Assembly (NCBI RefSeq): GCF_037975245.1
Contig: NC_092571.1
Location: forward strand, 26,240,564 to 26,304,563
Direction: 5' to 3'
DNA from: Apostichopus japonicus
Taxonomy: Eukaryota > Echinodermata > Holothuroidea > Aspidochirotida > Stichopodidae
DNA: 64,000 nucleotides
Of the stretch, positions 23,183-37,000 are shown one piece after another (position 1 is the stretch's first letter; each line of letters begins with the position of its first letter). The notes beneath the pieces are model-generated. The model was given only the letters and a program-made list of their open reading frames with translations. It ran no database searches and had not been told where the DNA came from. Made by a program: the position numbers and the translations under genes.

Positions 23183-26100
23183 GTCTCAGCTGCGTAGACC
23201 ATGTGCACATTTTGTATGTTGAGAACCACCTTTCAAGTAATAGCCCAACATTACCCTCCCTACTGTAGGTACCATTCACCACCATGTATCTTCTCCAAGC
23301 ATGCAGTACTGCCTTTATAAAAGTAAGAACCTCGTGGGTAATATGTACTCATTCTCTTTTCCCATCTCGTCATCTAGCTGGTACAACACCTTAAAACATG
23401 ATCTTATCGTTGAACCATGAGCGAAGCCTTCTTGTGTCTTCGTAGTGTACAGTACTTCTAATGTTTCACGGCATATAATATCCGTAGGTAACATAATATT
23501 AATATGTAATATAATATTACAATGGAAAGCACATCGTGAACAGCTACATAAAGTAAAAAATACAAAGCTTCCTCTTTAAAGTGTTGTTTTACCCTTTTGT
23601 TTGGCATCTGTTTTAAATGCATGGATTAAATAGCCGTAAGTAGGTACTTGAAATCAAATTTACCGCCTTCCAGCTCATGGCAGCTATAGAGATCTTGGGG
23701 GGGGGGTGGAGGGGGGGGGATTGTGCAGCACACCACAAAATGCTCTTAGAGGAGACCTGGAGTTATCTTAAAATGAATTTGAATTGTTTTAGAGTAAGAG
23801 TTCACAACATATATGTGTTGCAATGTCACAATCATTGCATCGCTATAGGATGATCTAGCCATGAAATCCTTGCAGAATAACAGAGAAATTTATGTTAACT
23901 TTTGTGCAGGCTCTAAAGATAGCCGACAATAAACTTACAAGGTAAACTGTAGTTCAGGATTGTTATCGATATATTATTTGTATTACAAAATGTGTAAGCT
24001 GTACAAATCTCATTTAATTACAAAATCCACATTTCAGGCCTGCAGTTGTTAAATTTAAGTGTCCTTCTAATATAACAGCTTGATATATGCTAGGGAAGCC
24101 TTATTCTGCAAAACATTAAAAAATAAAGGTGCAAGGTAGGCGTATCGTGATTGCGTGAAACATGCACACCAGGATTAAGCCCAATTATTAATACAGTCAT
24201 GAATGGATTCAGTATATACATCTGCTTTATCCACACATGTACAATGCTTTGATGCAATAAATTGGTTTGATGGAGCACAAGTTTGCTTTGGTTTGATTTA
24301 TTAGGTCTCTGCAAATAGGTAAAAATTTTGACAAAAAAGTACATTTACATGATTTTGTGATTATTGATCATATACACAATAAAAAAAAGAAGAGAAAAAA
24401 AGAAAGGAATGCTTCAAAGACCGTCATGATTTAATGCATATTGAGGCTTCATTGTTAACCTGGACATTGGTATATATGAATGCTTATTACTTTTAACTGA
24501 CACTTTGACAACATTGCACCCATCGATGACATTCAACATCATTTGTCCCTGATAAACTTGTACAACAATGTAAACATGTCATTTCAGTTCATAAATTCTT
24601 TCCTTTTCCCATTGAGTTTGCATAATGCATCTGAGGAATTGACCCAATGGCATGGATATAGTCTGGGTAGAATTCCTAGTGGGAAAGTTGAGGTACATTG
24701 AGAAACATTATGTATCCTCCTAATTTGTTCCACGGTGATGCTTTTGATGTGCGTATATATATCAGAACCTGTTTTGAGAAATTTCTTGTGGGTGGGCCAT
24801 TTACCAAAAGGGGCCATCATGAATATCTAAGTGAAGTGCCACGATTTGTTGGTGTTTAGCGTAGCAAACTAATTTTTGGCCAAAAATGCCTCCCAGATTG
24901 CCGAAAATGGCACTTCCCAGGCTTTGTGAGTTGCATCTCAAAAAGATCTCATGTTTTAGAAATTTACACTCCCAAAAAAATGGTAAAAGTACAGTTTACG
25001 TGTTTGTTTCTAAGAACATGTGTTCTTAGAAAAATTAATGCAGTAAAATCACTTTGTAGGGGAAAAAGTAGGACTTTACTTTACTTTATAAGCTTTTTTA
25101 TTCATTGTTTTACACAGGTAATTTAAGATACATGCTAGGGCATTCTGATATGGTAGCAGTTTAGCCTAGATACATGCTGATGGGAACTTCATATGGGGAA
25201 TTTAGGTGCAAATTATTGTTAGGTTTCTTAGATTATCAATAATCATTATTTGTTTTACACGCCAAAAAGGTTCCTATCAGTGGTAGGGGTGGGGGAGCTA
25301 ATGATCTGAGTGGTGGGCCTTTTTAGGGACTGCATGAGGGGCCGTGGCTCCCTTGTTAGTATGTTCAAAATACCCTGGTATGTATTCACAATACCTCAAT
25401 ATTCTTAGTTAAAACATTGGGGCACTGATACTATAGAGGGGCTAACTATGAAACCCCCCCCCCCAAAAAAAAAAATATATATATATATGTGATGAGCGGT
25501 AAAAATAAACTGTGTTTCTTTTTCTAACACCTGCATAATTCCTACAATATATATGTGCCTAGAATCTTGAGGTTATAAACACTACTGACTAATGAAATCA
25601 GAAGATATATAGATATGAAAATTTTGCTAAAACTAACTAAAATAGCACACATGTATATTCTCCAGGCATTCACATTATCGTAGGCCTACTTAATTTCATT
25701 TAGGAAGTGGAAATCTCACAGAGGATCCCAGTTTATTGAAGAGTCATTTCTCAAGAAAATGTTGTAAAAATACAGCTTGGAGTTGGACTGATAGCAATGG
25801 ATTTGTGAGGGTTTAATGTTAAACGTATCAAAATTGATGTTGTGCTTATAGGCCTAGTCTAGCTGGCTATAGTTCACCCTGTATACTTTGTAATTGAGCC
25901 ATATTATAACTTTTGCCATTTAAAAATTGTTTTTTTAAACTTCAGTAATTGTTAGATGCAGTACAGTAGCTGCAAATTTTCATGGTGATGATTTGTACAA
26001 TTCTTCGCGATTCGATTTGCAGTTGGGCAAATAGACTTGCCTACACAGGTAAGCTATACTGGTAGTGGGAGCTACTGTAGTGTATAGTAAGACCTAATTT

Positions 26101-26519
26101 ACTCCTCATATATACGAGATAACTGGAGTCATGATCAGTGTTGGACGATTTAGGCTCGGTAAAACTAATACAAAACAGTTCGTTTGCTCACCCGACTAAT
26201 TCGGAAAAAACCTGTAATCCAAAGGACGACATTCGTTGACTAGAGCTTCAGAGAGTGGTATTTAAAAACTGTATCTGTCTTTACAATTCGTTGACCAGAG
26301 CTTCAAAGAATGATTATTAGGAACGTACGTGTTAAAGCCAGGGGTACGAGTAACTACTGTGCTTGGTTTTGTGCGCGGATTATTAAATTGCTGGTTCTCA
26401 CGCACCTGCGCACTACCAAAATAAATTGCCAAGTTTGCGTAAATCTGCTTGCGTCATACTGGGGAATCCCCGCAGTTGCGAAATTTAGCGAATAAACCAC
26501 TGACCTCAATGAAATAACC
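23183..26519. other. Intergenic DNA with transposon fragments
   Basis: No supported genes. A fragment at about 24830-24920 matches the recurring hAT interior segment. G runs lie at 23697-23719 and a C/A/AT low-complexity patch at 25447-25490. Confidence 0.4.
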
Positions 26520-27432
26520 TTTAAAGCATTGAAGACTCGCCCAAAACCACGTGCGGCCATCTGAAAAAGTTAACTTTCTGTTGCTTGCAAGTGACGTTTT
26601 GTTCGTGTCACTACAAAATGCAGACAGTAATGAAACGTACGTGATACTTTAATTGTTATCTTTAACTGGACATGAGATGTCCATCGCTTTATCGATCGTT
26701 TGCATACTGTGCTGTGGGTATTGACCGCAGCTGTATGTACTGACTGTACACTAGTGTCTAATTACCGACGGTAGCAATACAAGCTGTGTGTGTATTTTCT
26801 GGGATCGATGGTGCATGGTGTTTACAGGGGCGTAGCCAGCGGGGGGGGGAGTGTGTGGGGGGGTGTCACACCCCCCAATGATTTGGTTGCTGTCGGCAAA
26901 TTTTGGGTCTGTCGGCAAAAGGAGAAAGGTGAAGAGAGCGGAAGGGGAAGAAAGAAGGAAAGCTGAATTGAGAAAAGGAGAACGGGAGCTTCTTCCGTGC
27001 CAAAATTTGACTTAAAATATGTACCAGATTGCATCTAAGGACGTTTCAAACCTAAAAATTTTCCAAATTTTCCAAAACTTTTCCAAAGGGGAGGGGTAGA
27101 CCCCCTACCCTTAGACCCCTCCCCCATTTCAGTCACCACTTCCAGATCCGTCGGCAAATCAAATTTGACTTAAAATATGCACCAGATTGCATCTAAGGAC
27201 GTTTTAAAACTAAAAAAATTTCCAAAAGGGGAGGGGGACACCCACTCCCCTTAGAGCCCTCCCCCATTTCAGTCACCACTTCCAGATCAGTCGGCAAATC
27301 AAATTCTCCACACCCCCAAACAAAAACCCCTTCGCTACGCCCTGAGTGTTTAACACTTCTGTTACACCTCATTCGAAACTAGGTCAGATTTCTGGCATTA
27401 GACTTTCTTTGTGCGCGAATCTTCACACCCAA
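26520..27432 (+). mobile_element. TTAA-bounded MITE, copy 6, split by a hAT element
   Basis: The 5' end is at 26520 (TTTAAAGCATTGAAGACTCGCC) and the 3' end at about 27432 (CGCGAATCTTCACACCC). It is interrupted at 26825-27344. Confidence 0.8.
26825..27344. mobile_element. Non-autonomous hAT-type element H3
   Basis: The ends are CAGGGGCGTAGCCAGCGGGG and the inverted CCCCTTCGCTACGCCCTG. The flanking 8-mers GGTGTTTA and AGTGTTTA match at 7 of 8 positions. The interior carries an internal duplication: near-identical segments around 27010-27150 and 27165-27300. Confidence 0.8.
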
Positions 27433-30400
27433 TTAATGGGGGCACACTTATAATTAGTTGTGTCCTGTAACTTTCGAAGTCTTTGCACACATTCTGGTGT
27501 CTCATATGGGGAAAGGTATCGTACCTTTATGGGGAGGGAGAGACCTCGTTCCCGAATATGGGTCTGAACCCATGGCCGGGTTTTACTCAGCACAGAAGAT
27601 AACCAATTTGTTAGTGCATCGCTCTCCCCAGATACCATGATAAATAGCAGGATCGAACTGGATGTCAGCACTGCACGCTTCCAGCCCAGGCAGGTGTACA
27701 TGGTAATGGAGTTCTAGAATGATAAAATGAGCTTGGTCATCCTAAAAGGTCAACATTGAAACCACTTGTTCTAACGAGAACCATATCAATTAACATCATC
27801 CCTGTCTCAAATATATCACCATATTGTGCAGCTAGGTGGTTTGAGGGATAAATTTGAGAATGATCTAGCTCACCATTGGGAAGGTGCAGGAGGGGGGCAG
27901 AATCATTCAGCTAGGACCCCTGTTACCACATCCACCAGGGGAAGTAAGCTTGGCAGACGTCCAGTTTCTATTATTGAGTTCCATGCTACAACAGTCACAG
28001 CCTTAGTACAATAATTTGTTACTGAGAGTACCTCAAAAAAGCTTGCGGTCAGAGTTTTACATTGAAAACATGAGAAATAGCTACAGTAGGAAATTCCAGT
28101 TGTCTCGTATTGTGATCAACTAGCTTTGTCGAGCAGGATTTGGAAAAGTAAAAACCCAACTAAAGTGGCAAAATGCTTTATAATTTAAAGGTGCAGTTGG
28201 TTAATGGCTGGGGTGCGGAGAAGTCACTGTGGACGCTAGGGCTTTTTTGTTAAAATTATATAGGATTTAGGGCCAGTACATCACTTGGTTGCGTGTTGAC
28301 ATCTAGGTTTTCAACAAGGTATCTGATGAATGCCATTCAAGAATTGAGCAAAGGTTGTACAGTTGCTAACAGGGTTCTTCAGAGAATACTTTGTTAAATG
28401 TAAAAGGCCCTGTGACAACATTCCACAATGATACCTTTCTTGTGATAAATACACTGGTCTGCACCGCAAGGGTAACACTTAAAGGTATGCTGTATTGGCC
28501 CCAAATATGCCAGATATTCAAATATGGTCATCGTTGGTTAAAATTGTTCAACTGTATTTATTACTTCCCTGCATGAAATATACTTCACTGGGACACTCAG
28601 TCATCTTATGAGTTCATTTAAAATGTCTGAGAACAATTTTGAGAGTAAAGACCTCCAGGAAAGTACTTTTTGAAAACTTCTAGCAATTATAGTGTGCTAT
28701 AATTTGGGGCCTATACAGACTACCTTTAAGCCATAACCATGAGTGGCGTCTGCTGGGGCGACCAAATAGACTTGACAGTTGAAAAAACCTTTTTGTAGAT
28801 TGCAGTAAATTGTAGAATGCACAATTGAATTTGGTAAGGGGACATCCCAAAATGCTTGAAAAGAGTGACACGGCAGAAAATCAATACAAGAAAATCAGTA
28901 TGTGAGCATGAAAAAATAGCATTGAATTTATTTAATACCTCTCTATGAATGCATAAATGTCCTGAGTTTGAATGCATTCATATATATTTTAATGTACAGA
29001 AATAGAGAAAAACTATATATAAATATGTAAATATCTTAGAAACCGATGACCATCTTATGGTAATGTTGTTTTAGTTTTTGAAAGACAAACGGATGTCCTT
29101 TTTGTTTCCCCATACAGTGTGAACAAGAATAATCCTATATATAATCACATTATTAATCTTCAAAATGAGCAGAGGATAACAAGATTGGATTTCAAAAATT
29201 AAAACAACAGACCAATTGACTGAAGCATCAGTTTAGTTTACATGCTATTCAAACTCAAGAAAGAATGTGTTGCAGGTCTGAAAAATTGCATAACCTTTGG
29301 CAATTAGCTGTTATAGTTTAACTCTATTTGAAACTGGCAGTAGAAGAAAATAAAAAGATATATATTTAAGTTCATAGAGGCATGTTTATATTTTCTTTTT
29401 CTTCCTAGTTCTATTTAAAGGCCTACTTTTGAATTATCCCAATTCCAACATGAATGCTTTGGAGAATATCGTTAAATTAAAGAAACATCACTTTGACAAG
29501 GCAATATATTGATGAAGTGCAACTTTTCTCTAGTATTTACAAACTTAAGCTAGAAAAACTGGCAAGATAAGGTTTTTTGAACTTTTCAGCTTGTCACCAT
29601 ATTTCACTTACTATGTCACAATGTTAATAGGAATTTTCAAAACAAAATTAAGTAAGAACAATAACATAATGAGACAAATATAGAAAAGTACATTCATCAA
29701 GAGATTGCTTGGTCAAAGTGATGGTTCTTTAACTCTTGTATATCTGAAAGACCTTTGGTTGGATGACAGGAATGAGCTATATGTACATTTTTCAAAACAA
29801 AGAAGGTATGAGCAAAGCAAAAGTAAATAAAAAATTAGCTTACAGTTATGGAAACAATCACAACTTACAGGAGAATCTAAGTTATTTCTAAAAGCATAAT
29901 GATAATAAAGTCACTATTCCTTGGTGGGGTGGGGAGGGGGGAAGGGGGGCACACTTTCAACAGAGACTACTACAAGTTATTCATTCTGGCTATTGATATC
30001 CTGTAACTTGTGAAATGATGTACTACCATCTTATGATTAATAGACACTTCCGATAATATGTCTACACTGTCCGATCTGGAAAAACCATGCAACTATTTCC
30101 ATGGATCAAAGTAGCCTTATACAGACTGCAAGAAATTACATTACTTGAAAGATTTGTTGAACAATCTGCGCAATATATACATTGTATATAAACTACCTTC
30201 TCTACATGGTTATCCATCACTTGAGGCAAATTTTAAATATCAAGTCTTTGACAAAAACATAAGGATAAACCAGATAAGGAAGGAAAACATAGTAAGGTCC
30301 CAGAAAACATAAAATTTAAATTACTTTACAGTCCTCTAAAATCGTACCAACAACAATGAAATTAATAAATTTCAGATATAAATGACAGTCCGGAAAATAA

Positions 30401-30980
30401 TTAACTTTGTGGGAATTTTTTTTTTTTACACTTTTACTAATTTTCTTAACATTATTTTGGGTTGTATAAATACACCCAATCTACATGGACATGTTTGATC
30501 TCTTTTCTATTTAGCAAACATTAGTTCTAAAATCTAAAGACTGGGCAAATGGCAATGTTTACCATAATTGGGGCCATGGGCCAGACATATAGCTTTTGGT
30601 ACTATTTTCCCCTCTACATTTGTCAGTGGCCATGGTTCCCAGCCCATCAGCCCCGAGGTATTTTTTTTACTTTGTGAATTGAAGCAACATAAATAAACAG
30701 TTTGCAGAAAAACATAAACCTTTCATTTGTGAAAAAAAGCAGAATAATTTTCTAATTTTACTCACAGACAGACAGATACCCCAGTAATATAAAAAACGGG
30801 TATTAAATAATCACACATACCCTGCAGCAAAACACCTAGATATCATTTGATAATTGGATATAAAGTTATGTTGTTCATCGCAAGTGTAAAAGTTTGGATC
30901 ACGGTAAGGGAATGGATATTGTAGAGTGATAATAACAAATAAATACGTTCAACAAACGTCCAATCCAGCAAACATCATGG
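27433..30980. other. Intergenic DNA downstream of gene B
   Basis: No exon with convincing splice sites was found. A weak tRNA-like segment on the minus strand at about 27545-27640 may be a decayed SINE. The rest is unassigned AT-rich sequence with a G-rich patch near 29925-29950. Confidence 0.35.
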
Positions 30981-31001
30981 TACCGGGTCCGTCTTGGCCA
31001 A

Positions 31002-34000
31002 TTATTCGCACAGTTGCTCACTGGATCTCGGCATTGCAAAAGAAACTAGTTCAGGGTCATCAACATTCGCTGTGGCCTTCTCTCCATATTCTCCACCTGT
31101 AAGTCAGTTTAAAAGTTGATATTTTAAATACTGAAATTAAAGTTCTTTCATATATTGTCATTATGGTTAGCTTGTCACAGATTCTTTTTTTCAACTTCAT
31201 TTTTTTTCTTTTTAAATCTGAGAAAGTCAAAAAGTTAAAGCTCATCGCAATAGCCCCAATTATAATATGCTAAAACGTTGCCAAAAATGAAGAAAAAAAC
31301 AAGAAGGTGTTCCTGGACATTCTGGCCATATAAAGTTTTCTCAGACAACATCAGACAATAGACATGCCTCTTTGATTGAAAACGCTTTGATGGTGGCTGT
31401 TCAATATCTGCCGAGATAACATGAAGTACTACGACCATATTTGGAGACAGTAGTGAAATCTTTGAGCTATTTAGAGCACATTTTAATCCCACTCCAAGTA
31501 TGAAGAGATATTTCAGTTGTAGACAGTGAGACATTAATATGGAAGATACAAATATTCTGCACAGTCCATCTTACCACCTTGTTTCTATTAAAGTCTATAC
31601 ATATAGCCGTTTGAACAAAAGAGAAACCAACATTGAAAATCAAATCATGACAAGAGGAACAGGCAAAGTTAGTAAATGTATTTCAAATCTTGAATCTGCT
31701 TTAACTTTAATCAAGAAATCAATTCAAGACATTGCCACATGTTATTTATGTTTTTGCATGAAACCTATCTTTATCTGACACTATCAATTCCTTGCAATGA
31801 GAATGCCTTTGAAAATTTTGCACAAAGAGTCAAATCAAGTGACCACATCCAGTAAATAAATAATACTGCCTTCCTTCGTGGTAAGATTTCTGACTATGTT
31901 ACGTGACTAGGAAATTACACTGTTCATAACAGCCAATCAAAAACAAAAGTGTAAGCATCTCACTTACAGAACATTCTCAGCAGAGCCTGCTGTGGCCTGG
32001 TACAACAGAAAACCCTCCAGCAACAAAATGATACTGGAATAAAAAGAGCAATGGCACATGCAGGAATGGCAAGGAAGATGACAAGTAGCAAACCTATAGT
32101 AAAAAAAAAGGATTCACATAATTATTCATAGTTTCATATCCAATTGTTTGTCATGTTTCCTGCAAATGTTGCACAATTTTGACTACATACAGAAACGAGA
32201 ATGGGTTAACTGCAAACCATTAGATGTTTGCATAAACTGTTAACTAACCTAATTTATATCCACTAATCAGTAGACCAATTAGCAACAAAGGACACTATGA
32301 TATTGTACTAAAATCACAGCACATTACCATGCGAAGAAATGGTTAAATCAATATATGATTTTAAGCACTTGAAATATAAAAATAATTCAAAAAGTAGATT
32401 ATTGATCTTAGCTTAATTTCCAAGGTTTATTCTGAATCTGAAGATTTAGTTCTTAGAACGGTATTAGCACCAATTGTTATAGACATGCCTGCTATTCTTT
32501 CCATAGTATTAATGAGTAATTCCCTTTGATCCCAGCCCCCCCCCCCTCACCATCAATTCAATTCACACATAATTCACTGTATAGTTTTCTGAATTCCAAG
32601 GGAAGAGTGTGCTGGACAAGCTGTTTAATTTACATTGTAATCTAAAGTCCTATCTGTAGTATTTAGCAATAATAATTCTTATTTAGGAGAGTAAGAAATC
32701 ATTTATGCTCACCTGGTCTCTTAGCCAGTAAGGAAAACAAAGTCATGACATCTTCAGTTGTTGGAATCTTATTGTCAGGTTCACCTGAAGAGCAAAGAGA
32801 AGAACAGACAAAAGGTTGCAATATATTGTTTCTTATAACACCTTAGGAGTGCATACATGTATGCATGCACACCTGTGCATAGGTTGTATGAAAAATAAAA
32901 CAAATAAAACTGCAAAGAACTCGACTTCTTATTTTTAAAAGCAGTTGGCCACTTCCTAATGCAATAAATCCCTTTCCTATAATATAGCTGATAATCAGTT
33001 ACTAGCTTTCATTTAACTTCAAGCAAAACAAAATTCCAATACAGTTGAGTAACACAAAGTGGACTGCCACATCTAATGCATTCAGGATTAATATAAAGGT
33101 ATGATATGAAAATTGGATGTATAATTATATCTCCTACTATCTATAAACAGGACCCATATATTATTATGTTTGTGTCTTTTTAGTTATGATCAAGAATGCT
33201 TGGTGAAAGTAATGGTCATTTTAACACATCAACCAGATTAAAGTCTTAATGTCCAACATAAGAAAGATGAGAATGGGGTCTGCTTAGCTTAGTGATGAAT
33301 GTTGCTGGCATGTTTGATTCCACAGCACTGGCAATGAAACATCGAAATAGTACAACTAACATTTCAAGCATTGCGGTGACGGCATACAAGGAAACTGCAT
33401 GCATGTCTCACCTGTCATTTGGCCTGTTAGTATGGTGGCAGTAGTGGGACCTTCAATCTTTGAACTGTTTGTTTGGGGCAAAGTGTCATCTCCATCTGGA
33501 AGATGAAATGAGAACAACACCCTACAGGTCACTCATGTTCAGATATAAACAAGGCTGTATAGCCCAAATATTAGCACAAATCAAACCCATCTCCACATGA
33601 CAGTATCATTCAAGGTAACCCTTCTTGACAAATGTTTAAACTTCCAGGGTATCAAAGAACATTGACCTATTTTGTTAATTAATTAATGAATTCAGGAGTG
33701 GAGATGAAACAGATTATTGACTCAGAGTGTACAATTGTTCGACATTTATTGCAATGTTAAATGTGATTGACATTTCATCACATAACATGAACTATTATTA
33801 AATATAAATCTCCTGGTCAGTTAAATATAAATGGGATGACTCAACCAAATTTAAATAAATGATACCTGTTCCTAAAATCTTTCCTTTTTTTTTGAAACGC
33901 ATCTTCCGTTTTTGTGTATTTAATGTAGAGTAAAATTATGGCCCTGTGTAAAAATGAATAATAACTACCGGGCTAGCTCTTGATGTCCAGAAAAGTAGAA

Positions 34001-37000
34001 GATAGATAATTTGATCTAGGCAATGGACATTGGGGAGGGGAGAGGGATTGGGGAGAGGGGCTTAATTTGAACCCATAGGCCATCATTTACTCTCAAGCAC
34101 CTTCAAAAGTTTGTAAATGCCTTCTTCTAAGCTGTACTCACCAATCGGAATGTATTCAGCAGTCTTTTTCCTACATCTTGAGTTGTTTGTATAGGATCCG
34201 TAGTCCTCGAACTATAAAGGACAATTTTTAAAGGAAAATGTTGACAGAAATTTTTGTTCATGTCTATACAATTGTGCATGTTTGCAATGTTCAGAACTTG
34301 CAACAATTGATGGTGATATAAACGATAGGTAAATGGAGAGAAGGGTCTCTGAAAACAAATCTAACTTTACACCACCACACTCACAACAGGCATTTACTGT
34401 ATAGAAAAGTACCTTTGCACTAGAAGTTTTATACATATAAATTTTCATGTCATATGATGTGCAAACTTGTTCTTCTTTATGAAAGAACTGAGGTGATGTT
34501 CGATTCACTACAGATTAAAGCAAATATTTGTTTTTCCTTTGTATTACCAACTAGTGCATTTTTCACACATGTATGAATGTGTGTTTGACTTTTACTTTGT
34601 AAACATGGGCAGCACTGAGCATATTCACAAAAATGCGTCAATATAAAATCAATTTCCTTAAAAAAAGTTCCTCTGGACATCGTATAGTTTCTGTTAGTTA
34701 ACGGTGAATAATTTACCTGGCATCGCATCGCAAAATGGGCAAATTGCTATACAAGATCAAAGATGCATAGCAGTTTTGTACACAGAACCATAGTACATAT
34801 TTTATAAGAGGCAAAGTTAATAGGGCTCCCTAGTTCAAAATTGCTGTGCAAGATATTTACACAATTTCTCTGGCTAACGTATATATCTTTGCTTAAAAGT
34901 TTTGTAATCTTTAACTAAGTGTTAAAGCTATTGAAAGTACTCAGCTATTATCAAATCAGTGGAACAATGCATCAACTTTCATACCAAGTATTACACACTA
35001 TATATGTATACATATATGAAGACAATGTTGTAATTAATGACATTATTAAAGACAAATTCAACTTGAGAGAGCAGATAATTAATGACATACATGAGCACTC
35101 TGTAAAGTGGAAATGTACTCATTGTAAACCCCTCACTATTTTGATTATTAGCTTATGATTCTATTCGATGAACTCAACATTTTGTTGCACAGACTTTTCC
35201 TTTGGGTATTGTAACTACATGTCAGGGAATAATTAATTGTTCAAATTTTGTGTAGCAATTTTTAAGTTTTTGAATTTGTCTTTTTATTAAGTACTATGGT
35301 TCTTCTGTTCAATTATACTGAGCTACTGCTTACATAGATCGTTGCTTTTGTACAGCATTTTGCATACAGTTTATAGCATTGTGTCATGTGCTAATGGATA
35401 AAGCACTCACTGTGTGTGAGTACAAAATAGACCAAAAGAAAATATAATTTTTGTCTGTTGGAAATACACTTCAATTGCCAAGTTAATGCACTTGACATCC
35501 ACATCAGACAATTGTATATTATTTTGCTTTAACAAAGAGATAGGTGAGCTATAGTCTACAAACAATACAAACTTACCACTAAATCATAATCAGGACAGAA
35601 TGTCTTCTGTATACAGTACAAGCATTGGTTACGATAAGGTTGATAGGTTCCATGTTCACATATACAACATCTGTTGATGAAGGAAAGTGTAAATGTAATT
35701 GTTTTGAATATCACTGGCTAACTTAACTTATGCACTATAGAACAATATGTTGCCACATGTTGCTGCTCAAGGCATGCATCTTCTAGACTGCTTAATATGT
35801 TAACTGAGTGAAATTTAGGAACAAAATAAGGTACAAAGTTTGATAAGATATCTACAGACAAACAACACTGCTTTCAGTCTGGGATTTACTTGCATACCGC
35901 TTTAACTTTGAGAAATGTCACTTTAAACATATGAAGTTCATCAAGTATAGTGGGTGTACTACTTGTAAGGTGTGAGAAGGATTCAGAAGTTAGAAATAAG
36001 AAAAATATGTACTTTATTTAAATGACAGAATCTTGCAGAGCAGGATCTTACAGTGACCTCGGGCAGTATTAGCAGATGCTCAATATTGCCATGTTGAAAC
36101 TGAACAACCTCAAAATAAGTATGTCCCATTAAAGACACTTTCTGTCAACTACTTGATGAACATGTTAGTTTGTTAGAAGGGCTGAAATACTCTTGAAATT
36201 CTTTCTGAATTTTTACAAATCAAACTCTTGTTGAAGAGTATAAGAGGTACAGTGGAACTATGAATTCTCCCTCCCCTCCCTGCCCCTCCCACTCCCTTAT
36301 TTCCTTCAAGCAGAAAATGTGTGGGTAAATTATATGGAATGCCTTCAAATAAGGGCTGGATAATATAGATGAAATTGAATAGCATCATGTACTTCTGAGG
36401 TCACTCATTCAATTTGCTATTGACTCTTTTTCCCCCTAATTGACATAGCTTGTCAGCAGTGCTTCAAGTTAATGTAGATTTTAGACAGAATTAGAAAGAA
36501 TGTGTAAAAGTAAGTTGGCCTGACGTTTCGATCCTAGCAGGATCTTCTTCAGAGGCTGAATGACAAGTGAATTTGAAAGAATTAGAAGAGTTTTAGATTT
36601 CTGGATTCTTCTACTCACCCGTAACGACCATGACAATTCTCTCCTTCTCTTTGTTTTCTGTACCCAGCCCGACAATTTCGACCACTGTAGGGTTCCTGAA
36701 AACAGCCTTCATTCTGAAATTCAAAATTGATTAATTCCTTTACAGTTGCTACAGCACTTCAATATATATCTGTAATGTCAAAAGACATTGAACAATTTAA
36801 CAACCCTTTGCATAAAATCAAGTAAATTAAATCTAAGTTACAGTGGTCCAGGATATTTAATCAGCTGGTTCAATTTCTAATGTATGGTTTATATCATGTT
36901 ACAATAGATGGTTGGAACTGATAACAGAAAAAAGGGAAGGGTGGGGGGGTGCTAAATTATTTTGTGATTTAATAATACAAAGCCAATTATTATGATCACT